Positions 1 to 7,762 of a stretch of DNA of 64,000 bases are shown here, piece after piece. The stretch is taken from positions 7,193,501 through 7,257,500 of the forward strand of contig NC_021191.1 in assembly GCF_000389965.1 (NCBI RefSeq), written 5' to 3'. The translations under genes and the position numbers were made by a program. Origin of the DNA: Actinoplanes sp. N902-109 (GTDB lineage Bacteria > Actinomycetota > Actinomycetes > Mycobacteriales > Micromonosporaceae). The notes under the pieces are model-generated. The model ran no database searches, was not told the origin of the DNA, and saw only the letters and a list, made by a program, of their open reading frames with translations. The stretch's first letter is position 1, and each line of letters opens with the position of its first letter.

Positions 1-780
1 GGCTTCGTTGACCGCTTCCGGCTGTTCCAGATAGCCGTAGTGGCCCGCGGCGGGGATTTCCCGGTGGCACGCCCCCGGGATGGCGGCGGCCAGTTCGCGC
101 CCGCGGGCGGCCGGGGCGATCAGGTCGTCGGCGAAGGAGAGCACCAGCGTGGGGACCTCGATCTTCCCGTAAGCCGCCCGCCGGTCGTCCGCCAGCACCA
201 CGTCGAGCTGGGCGCGGGTCCCCTCGTCGGGCCGGCCGGTCGGGGACATCTCCAGGATGTCGAGCCAGTCCCGCACGGCTGCCGGGTCTGCCAGCGTGCG
301 GGGGGAGAGGTTGGCCAGCGCCCGGCTCACCGCGTCGTAGGCCGGCGGCAGGGTGATCCCGGCGTCGGCGAGGGCCCGGTCGGCCGCCGCCAGGGCCTGG
401 GACAGGGCGTCGGGGCGGGCACGCGAGGCCAGCAGCACCGCATGGGTCACCAGCTCCGGCCGTACGAGGGAAAGCTCCTGGGCGATCAGGGCACCCAGGG
501 AGGTGCCGACGACGGCAGCGGGACCACCGACCGCCTCGATGACGGCCGCGGCATCGGCGACCAGGTCGGCGATCGTGAGACCGGGCTTGGCCGGGCCGCT
601 GGCGCCGACGCCGCGCGGGTCCACCGTGATGGCCCGGTAGCCGGCGGCCAGCAGGGCGGGCACCTGGTGCAGCCGCCAGGTGCGGCCGCGGGCCCCGGTG
701 CCCGGCAGCAGCAGGACCGGTGCGCCCGAGCCGGTGTCCTCGTAGCTCAAGGTGACGTCGCCCACGACGATCGATGGCAT
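1..780 (-). CDS. Alpha/beta-fold hydrolase, C-terminus cut by window edge
   Basis: The 260 readable codons give an alpha/beta hydrolase. Visible parts are an N-terminal strand with the oxyanion segment LLPGTG (about residues 24-29), the DPRGVGASGPA loop, the nucleophile elbow VGTSLGA with Ser94, an acidic residue in SFADDLIAP, and the catalytic His in AAGHYGYLE near the cut. No signal peptide is seen, so it is probably cytoplasmic. The ATG at 780-778 was chosen because it directly precedes the first beta strand and has AGGG upstream. The substrate cannot be told from sequence. The stop codon lies outside the window. It is divergent from the AAA+ ATPase gene, with a short shared promoter region. 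Confidence 0.85.
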   Translation of the reverse strand, partial: MPSIVVGDVTLSYEDTGSGAPVLLLPGTGARGRTWRLHQVPALLAAGYRAITVDPRGVGASGPAKPGLTIADLVADAAAVIEAVGGPAAVVGTSLGALIAQELSLVRPELVTHAVLLASRARPDALSQALAAADRALADAGITLPPAYDAVSRALANLSPRTLADPAAVRDWLDILEMSPTGRPDEGTRAQLDVVLADDRRAAYGKIEVPTLVLSFADDLIAPAARGRELAAAIPGACHREIPAAGHYGYLEQPEAVNEA

Positions 781-901
781 GCCGGAACCCTACCGAAGGC
801 GTTCAGCTGGTTAAGGTTGAGTCATGGCTGAGCGGTCCCGTTCGGACCAACCTGGCGGAAAACCGGGTGCCCCTCCCCCGGTTCGGGCCGATCATGGGGT
901 G

Positions 902-2050
902 ATGCGTACGCCCCATCAGTCCGTCGACCGGCTCGGCAGCCGTGCTGTGGAGCAGGCGGGATCACCCGTGCCCGCCGCGTTGTCGCTGCCGCTGTCCGGT
1001 TCCGTCGACGACGGTGACCGGCTGGTGGACGCGGTCGATCTGCTCGCGCTTGATGCCTTCGTGACCGGGCGCGAGCCGTTCGGGCGCACGAGCTATCTGG
1101 AGAACGTGCGGGCCGACGCCCCGCTGACGGTGGACGGTGCCCGGGTGGCGCGGGACGCCGTCGAGGAGGACTCGCACGGGCGGCTGTCCGTCGGCGAGGG
1201 GTTCACGCTGCACGTCACGCGGTGGCGGCAGAGCCGCCGGGCCCGGGTCACGGTGACCGCGGTGAGCGCCGAGCTGGCCGAGACGGTCCTGGCCGCGGCC
1301 ACCGACAACGCCGTGGAGGAGCCGGAACCCGCCGCGGACAGCGTACCGATCGGGTTCTGGCATTTCGGGCCGCACGGGCCGCGGCGGGCCCAGCGGGAGA
1401 TCGATGCCGCGCCCTGGGAGAAGATCCGCGGCAACTACTCCGAGCCGGTCGCCAGCACCCTGGAACGGCTGATGGCGCTGGACCAGCACGCGGTCAACGG
1501 GCGGCTCCTGCTGCTGCACGGCGAGCCGGGCACCGGCAAGACCACCGCGCTGCGCGCCCTGGCCCAGCAGTGGCGTTCCTGGTGCCAGGTCGACTGCGTG
1601 CTCGACCCGGAACGGCTGTTCAGCGACCCCGCCTACCTGATGAGTGTGGCGCTGGGCAGCGGCGACGACGACGAACCGCGCTGGCGGCTGCTGATGCTGG
1701 AGGACTGCGACGAGCTGATCAGCGGTGAGGCCAAGGCCAGCGCCGGGCAATCGCTCTCCCGGCTGCTCAACCTCACCGACGGGCTGCTCGGGCAGGGGCG
1801 CAACGCGCTGATCGCCATCACCACCAACGAGGACCTGGCGTCGCTGCACCCCGCGGTGGTCCGGCCGGGGCGGTGCCTGGCCAGCATCGAGGTCGGCCGG
1901 TTGCCGTACGCCGAAGCGGTCGGCTGGCTCGGCACGCCCACCGGCATCGGGCCGGACGGTGCCACCCTGGCCGAGCTCTACGCCCTCAGGACGGGGGCCC
2001 AGCCGGTCACCGTGCCGACGACAGCTCCCCCGACCGGCATGTACCTGTAG
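902..2050 (+). CDS. DUF5925-type AAA+ ATPase
   Basis: A 382-residue protein with an N-terminal DUF5925-like region (about 36-170) and a C-terminal AAA+ module. The module shows Walker A GEPGTGKTT (207-215), Walker B LLMLEDCDE (263-271), sensor-1 TTN (307-309) and an RPGR arginine-finger-like motif (321-324). All ATPase residues look intact, so a remodelling or unfolding role is plausible, but no substrate is known for the family. The ATG at 902 fits the usual family N-terminus; an in-frame ATG at 824 would add 26 low-complexity residues. The 3' end overlaps the convergent PurA-like gene by 44 bp. Its position beside the vWA/pseudokinase operon suggests a shared pathway, by analogy with other AAA+ and vWA pairings. 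Confidence 0.85.
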   Translation: MRTPHQSVDRLGSRAVEQAGSPVPAALSLPLSGSVDDGDRLVDAVDLLALDAFVTGREPFGRTSYLENVRADAPLTVDGARVARDAVEEDSHGRLSVGEGFTLHVTRWRQSRRARVTVTAVSAELAETVLAAATDNAVEEPEPAADSVPIGFWHFGPHGPRRAQREIDAAPWEKIRGNYSEPVASTLERLMALDQHAVNGRLLLLHGEPGTGKTTALRALAQQWRSWCQVDCVLDPERLFSDPAYLMSVALGSGDDDEPRWRLLMLEDCDELISGEAKASAGQSLSRLLNLTDGLLGQGRNALIAITTNEDLASLHPAVVRPGRCLASIEVGRLPYAEAVGWLGTPTGIGPDGATLAELYALRTGAQPVTVPTTAPPTGMYL

Positions 2051-3200
2051 CGCCCCACGACTCCAGCGCCACCGGGGCGCCGAGCAGGTCGCTGATGTCC
2101 GCGGCGAACGACTCGGGGCGGTGCAGCCGGCCGGGCCGGGCGGCCATGAGCAGGCCGGTCAGTGCCGACTGGTGCGCCAGGTCGCGGAACGGTCCCGGGG
2201 TCAGCCGGTCGGTCGTGTCGTACGACGTGCAGATGCGCAGGTCCGGGCACCGCCCGGGGGCGTCCAGGTGGGTGATCGCCAGCGCGTCGACGCCCCCGGC
2301 CACCGCCACGGCGTAGCGGTGCGCGACCGCGTCGAAGTGGCCCACCCGGAACGCGCCCTGCCACTCCCCCCGCCCGTTGTGCGGTTCGGGCAGTGCCAGC
2401 GGGGCCTCGGTGACGAGCGGGCCGGCGCCGTGCCGGGTGGTGTACGTGCGCACCACCCCGAGCCGCTGGAACGAGTCGCACAGCTCGGCCACGTTGTCGA
2501 ACGTCGTGGTGGACCAGGTGGTGTACGGGTGGAAGCCGCGCCACTCGTCGAGCAGCACCCCCTGCGCACCCTCGAACACGCATCGCCCCTCGCGGAGCAA
2601 CCGTCGGGTGTAGCCGCTGTCCACGATGGAGACGGTCCGCGCGAAGGCCGTGAACGCCTCGTACACGTCGTCCAGCGGTGGGGCGTCCAGCGGGCCGTAC
2701 GCGGCGGTCAGCCGGTCCCGTACGGCGGCGAGCGAAGCGCGGGTGAACGATCCCGCCCGCGGGGCGTCGGCGTGGCCGAGGGAGTATTCCATGGCCTGCC
2801 CGATGCCCATGCCGCACGAGCCGTGCCGGGCCGCACCGCGCTGCCGCTCGCGCACCCGGTTGGCCGCCCGGTGCCACGGCGTGACCAGCAGCGCGTCCGC
2901 GTCGACGGTCAGCAGGTGGAACGGGTTGCCCAGGGCAGCCGCCTCGGCGGCCAGTGCCAGCGGGTCGACCACCACGAACCGGGTCAGGTGGGTGGGCACG
3001 CCGTGGAACGTGCCCGACCCGAACTGCGCGAAGGTGTGGTGCCGGCCGTCCGGGGCGACGACGTTGTGGGCGGCCTGCGCTCCCCCGTTGAAGCGCAGGA
3101 CCGCGCGCACCGGGCCGGTGCCGCACAACGTGTCCACGACCCGGCCCTTGCCGGCGTCGCCGTAGCCGAGGTCGACCACGGCGACGTGCCCGGCGCTCAC
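2007..3200 (-). CDS. Divergent adenylosuccinate synthetase (PurA-like)
   Basis: A 397-residue PurA-family protein, shorter than housekeeping PurA (about 430). The P-loop is GDAGKGR (14-20) where PurA has GDEGKGK. The catalytic Asp (D15) is kept, and the catalytic His is kept as H45 in an altered GGAQAAHN motif that normally reads GGHNAGHT. FEGAQGVLLD (209-218), the NTTAGG-equivalent STTTFDN, TYTTRHGAGP (252-261) and FDAVAHRYAV are all present. Family knowledge predicts GTP-dependent joining of an amino-acid amine to a purine carbonyl, but the changed motifs suggest a different substrate. It starts with GTG overlapping the vWA stop (GTGA). It is the last gene of a four-gene operon and lies far from any purine-synthesis gene. 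Confidence 0.85.
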   Translation of the reverse strand: MSAGHVAVVDLGYGDAGKGRVVDTLCGTGPVRAVLRFNGGAQAAHNVVAPDGRHHTFAQFGSGTFHGVPTHLTRFVVVDPLALAAEAAALGNPFHLLTVDADALLVTPWHRAANRVRERQRGAARHGSCGMGIGQAMEYSLGHADAPRAGSFTRASLAAVRDRLTAAYGPLDAPPLDDVYEAFTAFARTVSIVDSGYTRRLLREGRCVFEGAQGVLLDEWRGFHPYTTWSTTTFDNVAELCDSFQRLGVVRTYTTRHGAGPLVTEAPLALPEPHNGRGEWQGAFRVGHFDAVAHRYAVAVAGGVDALAITHLDAPGRCPDLRICTSYDTTDRLTPGPFRDLAHQSALTGLLMAARPGRLHRPESFAADISDLLGAPVALESWGATGTCRSGELSSAR

Positions 3201-4126
3201 AGCCGGACGTTGCGGTCGGAGGTGGCGACCGTCCCGCGCAGCGGCGCCAGCGCCTTGCCGACCGATGCCCCGGCCGCCGAGCCCACCTCGGCCAGGTCGG
3301 CCAGGCCCGCGGACAGGTCGATGGCGTCCTCGCCGAGCCCGACGGTCAGCGCGATGGTCTCGCAGACCGCGTCCAGATCGTCCAGCTCGATGACCTGCTG
3401 GCCGAGCAGCCGCCGCCAGTAGCCGAGGATCTCCTTGTCCCCGCCGTAGCTCGCGGCGCCGGGCAGGATGTAGTAGACGTCGTAGCTGCGCTGCAGCTCG
3501 GCCACCATGGCCTCGACGGCGATCGGCTCGCTCAGCTTGTCGCCGATCACCTGCTTGACCTCCTTGGGCTTGACCTGGCGGTAGGGCATCTCGTCGCCGA
3601 TCAGGAACAGGTAACCGCGCCGGCCGCGCTTGGCCAGGCTGTCCAGGCTGGTGTGCCGGGCCATGAAGTACATCGCCAGCTCGTACGACTCGGTGCGCTG
3701 CCCGCCGCCCCCGCCCTCGAGCACGATCCGGGCCAGGTCCTCGTCCATCCGGTTGTCCGACTCGAACTGGCCGATCTGCAACGGCACCCGGTCGCAGGTG
3801 GCGTCGCCGACCGCGCCGAACATGATGTGCGGGTCGGTGGCGTAGCCCTTGCGGGTCAGCAGGCCGAGCAGTTGCGGCAGCTTGGTCTGCAGCACCCGGG
3901 GGACGTTGCGCATCGAGCCGGTGACGTCGAACAGCACGGCGATCGGGGTGCTGTCCGGGTGTTCGGCGCTGTCCCGGCTCTCCCGCTGGGTCACGCCGTG
4001 CGGGTCGAGGGCGGGGTGGGGCTTCCGGGCGCCGCTGTCGCTGTAGGCGAAGGCGCTCGTGCCGGTCGCGGCGCGGTAGCTCGCGGCGGCGGTGTAGACG
4101 TCGGTGGACCAGCGTCCGCTTCCCAT
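3197..4126 (-). CDS. vWA-domain protein
   Basis: A 309-residue soluble von Willebrand factor A domain protein. The core starts at IAVLFDVTGSM, giving a MIDAS-type D-x-T-x-S (67-71), followed by alternating strands and helices and a GDEMPYRQVK segment near residue 190. The first 55 residues look flexible. vWA domains bind partners through a divalent metal, often working with AAA+ ATPases or kinases. It has its own ribosome-binding site (GGAGAT before the ATG at 4126), 13 bp after the pseudokinase gene, and its stop overlaps the PurA-like start. No membrane segment is seen. Function is inferred only from the domain and the operon. Confidence 0.85.
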   Translation of the reverse strand: MGSGRWSTDVYTAAASYRAATGTSAFAYSDSGARKPHPALDPHGVTQRESRDSAEHPDSTPIAVLFDVTGSMRNVPRVLQTKLPQLLGLLTRKGYATDPHIMFGAVGDATCDRVPLQIGQFESDNRMDEDLARIVLEGGGGGQRTESYELAMYFMARHTSLDSLAKRGRRGYLFLIGDEMPYRQVKPKEVKQVIGDKLSEPIAVEAMVAELQRSYDVYYILPGAASYGGDKEILGYWRRLLGQQVIELDDLDAVCETIALTVGLGEDAIDLSAGLADLAEVGSAAGASVGKALAPLRGTVATSDRNVRL

Positions 4127-4138
4127 GGTTGATCTCCT

Positions 4139-5071
4139 TCAGTGCGTCGCGGCCGGGACCGGCAGCGCGAACGGGCGGAACCGGCGGGGGCCGTACAGGT
4201 CTTCCAGCAGCTCGTCGAACTCGGTGAGCAGCTGCCATGCGTCCTGGGGGCGCATGCGCGGCGCGGCGTAGCGGCATCCGGCCGCGAACCGCCGCATCCG
4301 GTCGGGTGGGTTGTCGATGAGCCGCAGCATCAGCCCGGTCGCCATGTGGATGTCGGTGGCGGCCGTGGCCGGCTGCTTGGCCGGGATCTCCGGCGGGTAG
4401 GCGGCCCGGTGCCGCGCCACGATGGCGGTGACCGTGCCGCCGGTGGGCACGCTGTAGCACCAGTCGACGAGCACCACGCCGTGCTCGCCCGGGTGGATCA
4501 GCACGTGTTCGGGCACGATCGCGCCGTGCACCAGCCCGGCCCGGTGCGCCCAGCCCAGCCCGGTGAGCAGCCGCCGCCACATCCAGGCGACGTCGCGCGG
4601 GTCGAGCCGGTGGTCCAGCCCGGTCAGCGGGACGAAACCGGCGAGGCGGTCCAGCACGTTGGCCTGCCGCCCGTCCTCGGTCACGGTGTCGATCAGCCGC
4701 GGTGCGTACGCCCGGTAGCGCGGGTCGCCGTCGCGGTGCAGCGTGCGCAGCGCGGTGGCCTCGGCCCGCATCAGGTCGTTGTCGCCGGGCAGCCGCGGCG
4801 TCTTGACCAGCTCGCCGGGCCCACGGGCGACCAGGTCCGCGACGTCCCCCCGGGCGATCAGTGCCCGCGCCTCGAACAGCGCCGACAACGTCGCGGCGGC
4901 CTGCGTCGCGGTCGCGCCCCGCCCCGCGGGTGCGACATCCGGGTGCACGACCTTGAGGAGCCTGCGGTACGACGTGAGCGCGTCCTCCGCGGTGTCGCTC
5001 CCGCCGGGGAACAGGTCGGCGAACGTGCCGGCGCGCTCGATCGCCGTCACCGCCTCGTCGAACGTCATCAT
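4139..5071 (-). CDS. J-domain/pseudokinase fusion protein
   Basis: A 310-residue protein. The N-terminus looks like a DnaJ J-domain: helix, then SYRRLLKVVHPDVAP with HPD at 43-45. Residues 80-300 resemble a protein-kinase fold. The beta-3 lysine (K90 in LVKTP) and the alpha-C glutamate (E104) are present, but the catalytic HRD is HGA (182-184), the Asn of the catalytic loop is His, and DFG is DWC (203-205). Without the catalytic Asp it is probably a pseudokinase scaffold that could recruit Hsp70 through HPD. The start is the first of two adjacent ATGs; it overlaps the Nudix stop in an ATGA. A degenerate but active kinase cannot be excluded. Confidence 0.75.
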   Translation of the reverse strand: MMTFDEAVTAIERAGTFADLFPGGSDTAEDALTSYRRLLKVVHPDVAPAGRGATATQAAATLSALFEARALIARGDVADLVARGPGELVKTPRLPGDNDLMRAEATALRTLHRDGDPRYRAYAPRLIDTVTEDGRQANVLDRLAGFVPLTGLDHRLDPRDVAWMWRRLLTGLGWAHRAGLVHGAIVPEHVLIHPGEHGVVLVDWCYSVPTGGTVTAIVARHRAAYPPEIPAKQPATAATDIHMATGLMLRLIDNPPDRMRRFAAGCRYAAPRMRPQDAWQLLTEFDELLEDLYGPRRFRPFALPVPAATH

Positions 5072-5820
5072 CGGATGCCGTCCTCGCGGGCCGGGCGCAG
5101 CAGCGCCGGGTGCAGCAGGCGCGCGTCGCCGGCGCGGTAGAGCTTGGGCTTGGGGCCGCCACGCTCTCCGGCGCGGGCCGCGGTCTCCCCGGTGCTCTCC
5201 ACGAACCCGGGCACCGACAGCACCTTGCGATGGAAGTTGCCGGCGTGCAGGTCCTCGCCCCAGACCGCCGCGTAGACCGCGCGCAGGTCGGCGATCGTGA
5301 ACTCGTCCTCGACGAACGCGGTGGCCAGCGGGGTGTACTCCAGCTTGGCGCGGGCCCGGTCGAGCCCGTCGGCCAGGATCGTGGCGTGGTCGAAGGCCAG
5401 CTCCCCGGCCTCGTCGACGGGCACCCAGGCCGCGTCAGCCGCGTCCGTGCCGGCCTGCGGGTCGGGCAGGCTGGGTGCGAACGCCAGGTACGCCACCGAG
5501 ATCACCCGCAGGCGAGGGTCCCGGCCCGGGTTCCCGTACGTCCGGAGCTGTTCGAGGTGCACCCGGTCGAGCGCCCCCTCGCCGGGCCGCAAACCGGTCT
5601 CCTCGGCCAGTTCGCGCAGCGCGGCGGCGTCGAGCGTCTCGTCCTGGACGAACCCGCCCGGCAGCGCCCGCCACCCGGCGAACGGGTGTGCGCCCCGCTC
5701 GACCAGCAGCACGTGCAGCCGCCCGGCGCGGATCGTCAGCGCGACCACGTCGACGGTGACCGCGACCGGCGCGTAGTCGCCCGGGTCGTAGCCCGCCAGG
5801 AACTCCTGCTCGCCGGTCAT
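5068..5820 (-). CDS. NrtR-like Nudix transcriptional regulator
   Basis: A 250-residue protein with an N-terminal Nudix domain (about 18-150) and a C-terminal winged-helix domain typical of NrtR (FTIADLRAVY followed by GNFHRKVLS). The Nudix box GGFVQDETLDAAALRELAEE (55-74) is intact including REL-EE, so some hydrolase activity is possible. NrtR proteins bind ADP-ribose or NAD-derived ligands and repress NAD-related genes. It is the first gene of the operon. Two GTTCTC-N5-GAG(A/C)AC repeats sit just upstream, so autoregulation and operon control are likely. ATG at 5820 follows GGGGGACC. The controlled genes are not classical NAD biosynthesis genes. Confidence 0.88.
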   Translation of the reverse strand: MTGEQEFLAGYDPGDYAPVAVTVDVVALTIRAGRLHVLLVERGAHPFAGWRALPGGFVQDETLDAAALRELAEETGLRPGEGALDRVHLEQLRTYGNPGRDPRLRVISVAYLAFAPSLPDPQAGTDAADAAWVPVDEAGELAFDHATILADGLDRARAKLEYTPLATAFVEDEFTIADLRAVYAAVWGEDLHAGNFHRKVLSVPGFVESTGETAARAGERGGPKPKLYRAGDARLLHPALLRPAREDGIR

Positions 5821-5854
5821 CCGGTCCCCCTCGTCATGTCGTTCCCGTCATGTC

Positions 5855-5871
5855 GTTCTCGATCTGAGAAC
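5855..5871. promoter_or_regulatory. Operator-like inverted repeat 1 before the NrtR-like operon
   Basis: A perfect palindrome GTTCTC-GATCT-GAGAAC, 35 bp upstream of the regulator start codon. Symmetry, spacing and position fit an autoregulatory site for the adjacent NrtR-like protein. This is inference; no binding data are available. Confidence 0.65.
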
Positions 5872-5881
5872 AACTTAGCTC

Positions 5882-5898
5882 GTTCTCATCCTGAGCAC
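5882..5898. promoter_or_regulatory. Operator-like inverted repeat 2 before the NrtR-like operon
   Basis: A second copy, GTTCTC-ATCCT-GAGCAC, one mismatch from perfect symmetry, centred 27 bp from the first copy. Two similar sites in tandem suggest cooperative binding by dimers. Confidence 0.55.
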
Positions 5899-5927
5899 AA
5901 CCCCGCCGGGACGACTGCCGGGAAACC

Positions 5928-5964
5928 GGAGCGGCCGCCACCCTGTCCGGGTGACGGCCGCTCC
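5928..5964. terminator. Hairpin terminator after the DUF1540 gene
   Basis: GGAGCGGCCG (5928-5937) pairs perfectly with CGGCCGCTCC (5955-5964). After one mismatch CACCC pairs with GGGTG, leaving a 5-nt loop. It lies 10 bp past the stop of the minus-strand DUF1540 gene. There is no T-run, as is common in high-GC actinomycetes. Confidence 0.65.
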
Positions 5965-5973
5965 TTCACCGAG

Positions 5974-6264
5974 TCAGCGCGGTTCGAACGTCAGACAGTC
6001 GGCGCGGTCGGCGGCAGCCCCAACGGTAATGGCCGGGGCGCGGCATTCGAGCTCGGAATTGTGCACGCACTCGGCCCTCTTGCAGGCGCCGACCTGGGCC
6101 ATGACCTGACCCGTCCCGCCGCGGTCGCCGGTTTCGATGAATGTGTCGCACTCGCTGCTGGCGCGACCGATCGTGATCGCGAAAGCCGTGCAGCCGTCAT
6201 GGTTGTAACCGCAGCCGCTGACCGTGCAGGCCTGCACGCGCGGCATCTCCATCATCTGAGTCAT
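5974..6264 (-). CDS. DUF1540 Cys-rich protein (two repeats)
   Basis: A 96-residue protein with two DUF1540-like Cys-rich units (about 8-45 and 58-92). Each has the C-x4-C-x5/6-C pattern ending in a C-x-TF motif (CTVSGCGYNHDGC ... CDTF and CKRAECVHNSELEC ... CLTF). Eight cysteines in 96 residues suggest small metal-binding knuckles; the family has no established function. ATG at 6264 is preceded by GGGAGGT with 6-bp spacing, which decides this start over longer readings. A candidate iron box lies about 120 bp upstream. Confidence 0.82.
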   Translation of the reverse strand: MTQMMEMPRVQACTVSGCGYNHDGCTAFAITIGRASSECDTFIETGDRGGTGQVMAQVGACKRAECVHNSELECRAPAITVGAAADRADCLTFEPR

Positions 6265-6382
6265 GACCCGACCTCCCTGGTTCGACCTTTTGTCCCGACC
6301 GACCATAAACCATTGTGGGAGAATGTTCGTGGCACATCCGGACGGTAATTGGCAGAATAGGTGAGGCAACAATTACCATTCT

Positions 6383-6401
6383 TTAGGTAAGGCAATCCTC
6401 A
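6383..6401. promoter_or_regulatory. Candidate iron box (IdeR/DmdR-type)
   Basis: TTAGGTAAGGCAATCCTCA matches 15 of 19 positions of the actinobacterial iron-box consensus TTAGGTTAGGCTAACCTAA. A weaker half-site, AGGTGAGGCAAC, lies at 6359-6370. Both sit in the divergent region between the Cys-rich DUF1540 gene and the GH26-like gene. Binding by a DtxR-family repressor is inferred. Confidence 0.45.
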
Positions 6402-6481
6402 CCATTTCCGGAACGCGCCCGGACCACGTCACCGGCTGCCATGATGAGACATATCGCCGCACCAGCCGAGGATGGGGACGC

Positions 6482-7615
6482 ATGGCCGACGAGCCGGAGC
6501 GTGGCCGGCGCACGCCCAGGCGGCACGGGCGGGCCGTGCTGCTGATCGCGATCGCCGCGGCAGTGGTGATCCTGGCCGGACTTGCCATCGCCATCGGCCG
6601 GACGGAAACCGCAAAGGTGCCGCCGCCGGCCGCACCGCCCTCCGCACCGCCCTCCGGACCGGCGGCCGGCACCAGGTCGGCCCGGCAGATGCTGGCCCTG
6701 CCCCGCAGCGACGGCAGCTGGCCGGGAGCGAACGGCCTGTCCGGCGTCAACGGCGACCCGGTCCTGGACACCGCGTCGGTGCAGGCGTTCTGCACGGCCC
6801 GCGGGCGCGCCTGCCGGGTGGCACAGACCTACACCGACCGCACCTCGTGGCAGACCATGACCAGCGGCACCGGCTGGACGTTCGAGCTGTTCGCGGGTTT
6901 CGCCGGGGTACTGGTGGTCTCCCAGGGCCTGGTGCCCGACGGCGCGCAGGCCGACCTCGCGGCCTGCGCCGGCGGCGAGCACGACCAGGACTTCGAGGCG
7001 TTCGGCACGCTGATGCGCACGCACGCCCGGGCCGACTCGATCGTCCGGCTCGGCTGGGAGTTCAACGAGTCGACCTCCTCGTGGCGCGCGGACGACACCG
7101 CCGCCTGGATCCAGTGCTACCGGCACGCGGCGACGAGCATCCGCGCCACCGACCCGGAGGTGCTGTTCGACTGGACGGTCAACGCCCACGACACCCCGGC
7201 CGGCGTGTGCGGCGGGGTGAGCACCGGCTGCTACCCGGGCGACGACTACGTCGACATCGTCGGCATCGACAACTACGACCACTACCCCTGGTCGCCGTCG
7301 AAGGCGGCCTTCGACCGCACGGCCACCGCGCCGGAGGGCCTGACCTGGCTGTACGACTTCGCCCGCCGGCACGGCAAGCTGTTCGCGGTCGGCGAGTGGG
7401 GCGTCGTCCCGACCGGCGACGCGGGCCAGGAGAACCCGGACTTCATCACCTGGATGCACACCTGGTTCGCCGAGCATGCCCGTTACCTGGCCTACGAGAC
7501 CTACTTCTCGAACTGCGACGCCGGCGGGGTGCAGTCCAGCCTGTTCCGTACGGACACCGGCTGCCGGCAGAACCCGGGATCAGCGGCCCGATACCGCGCT
7601 TTGTTCAGTGCTTAG
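6482..7615 (+). CDS. Membrane-anchored GH26-like glycoside hydrolase
   Basis: A 377-residue protein with a basic N-terminus, one membrane helix (about 18-39) and a Pro/Ala linker (45-62), then a catalytic domain resembling GH26 beta-mannanase-type hydrolases. The likely acid/base is E193 in RLGWEFNES and the likely nucleophile E305 in VGEWG. The GIDNYDHYPW stretch forms part of the sugar cleft in such enzymes. The topology predicts an exported domain held at the membrane. Cys104/111, 162/212 and 243/250 could form disulfides. The ATG at 6482 follows GATGGGG. The polysaccharide substrate cannot be fixed from sequence. Confidence 0.8.
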   Translation: MADEPERGRRTPRRHGRAVLLIAIAAAVVILAGLAIAIGRTETAKVPPPAAPPSAPPSGPAAGTRSARQMLALPRSDGSWPGANGLSGVNGDPVLDTASVQAFCTARGRACRVAQTYTDRTSWQTMTSGTGWTFELFAGFAGVLVVSQGLVPDGAQADLAACAGGEHDQDFEAFGTLMRTHARADSIVRLGWEFNESTSSWRADDTAAWIQCYRHAATSIRATDPEVLFDWTVNAHDTPAGVCGGVSTGCYPGDDYVDIVGIDNYDHYPWSPSKAAFDRTATAPEGLTWLYDFARRHGKLFAVGEWGVVPTGDAGQENPDFITWMHTWFAEHARYLAYETYFSNCDAGGVQSSLFRTDTGCRQNPGSAARYRALFSA

Positions 7616-7762
7616 GGTGCAATTCCACTGAACTTCGTCACTCTGCGCAAACCCTCGCATACTCCAAGTTACGCTCCCTTGCGAGACGGCCCGACGACGG
7701 TTCTGAGCGCGGGCCCACCAACCCAACCGACGCGGTCACTGATGACCGTAGGAGGACCTCGC

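Noticed and set aside
2007..5162. 1051-residue reading frame upstream of and including the PurA-like gene
   Set aside because: Only the last 397 residues match a protein family; the rest is antisense-type Arg/Pro/Ala-rich sequence overlapping the vWA and pseudokinase genes.
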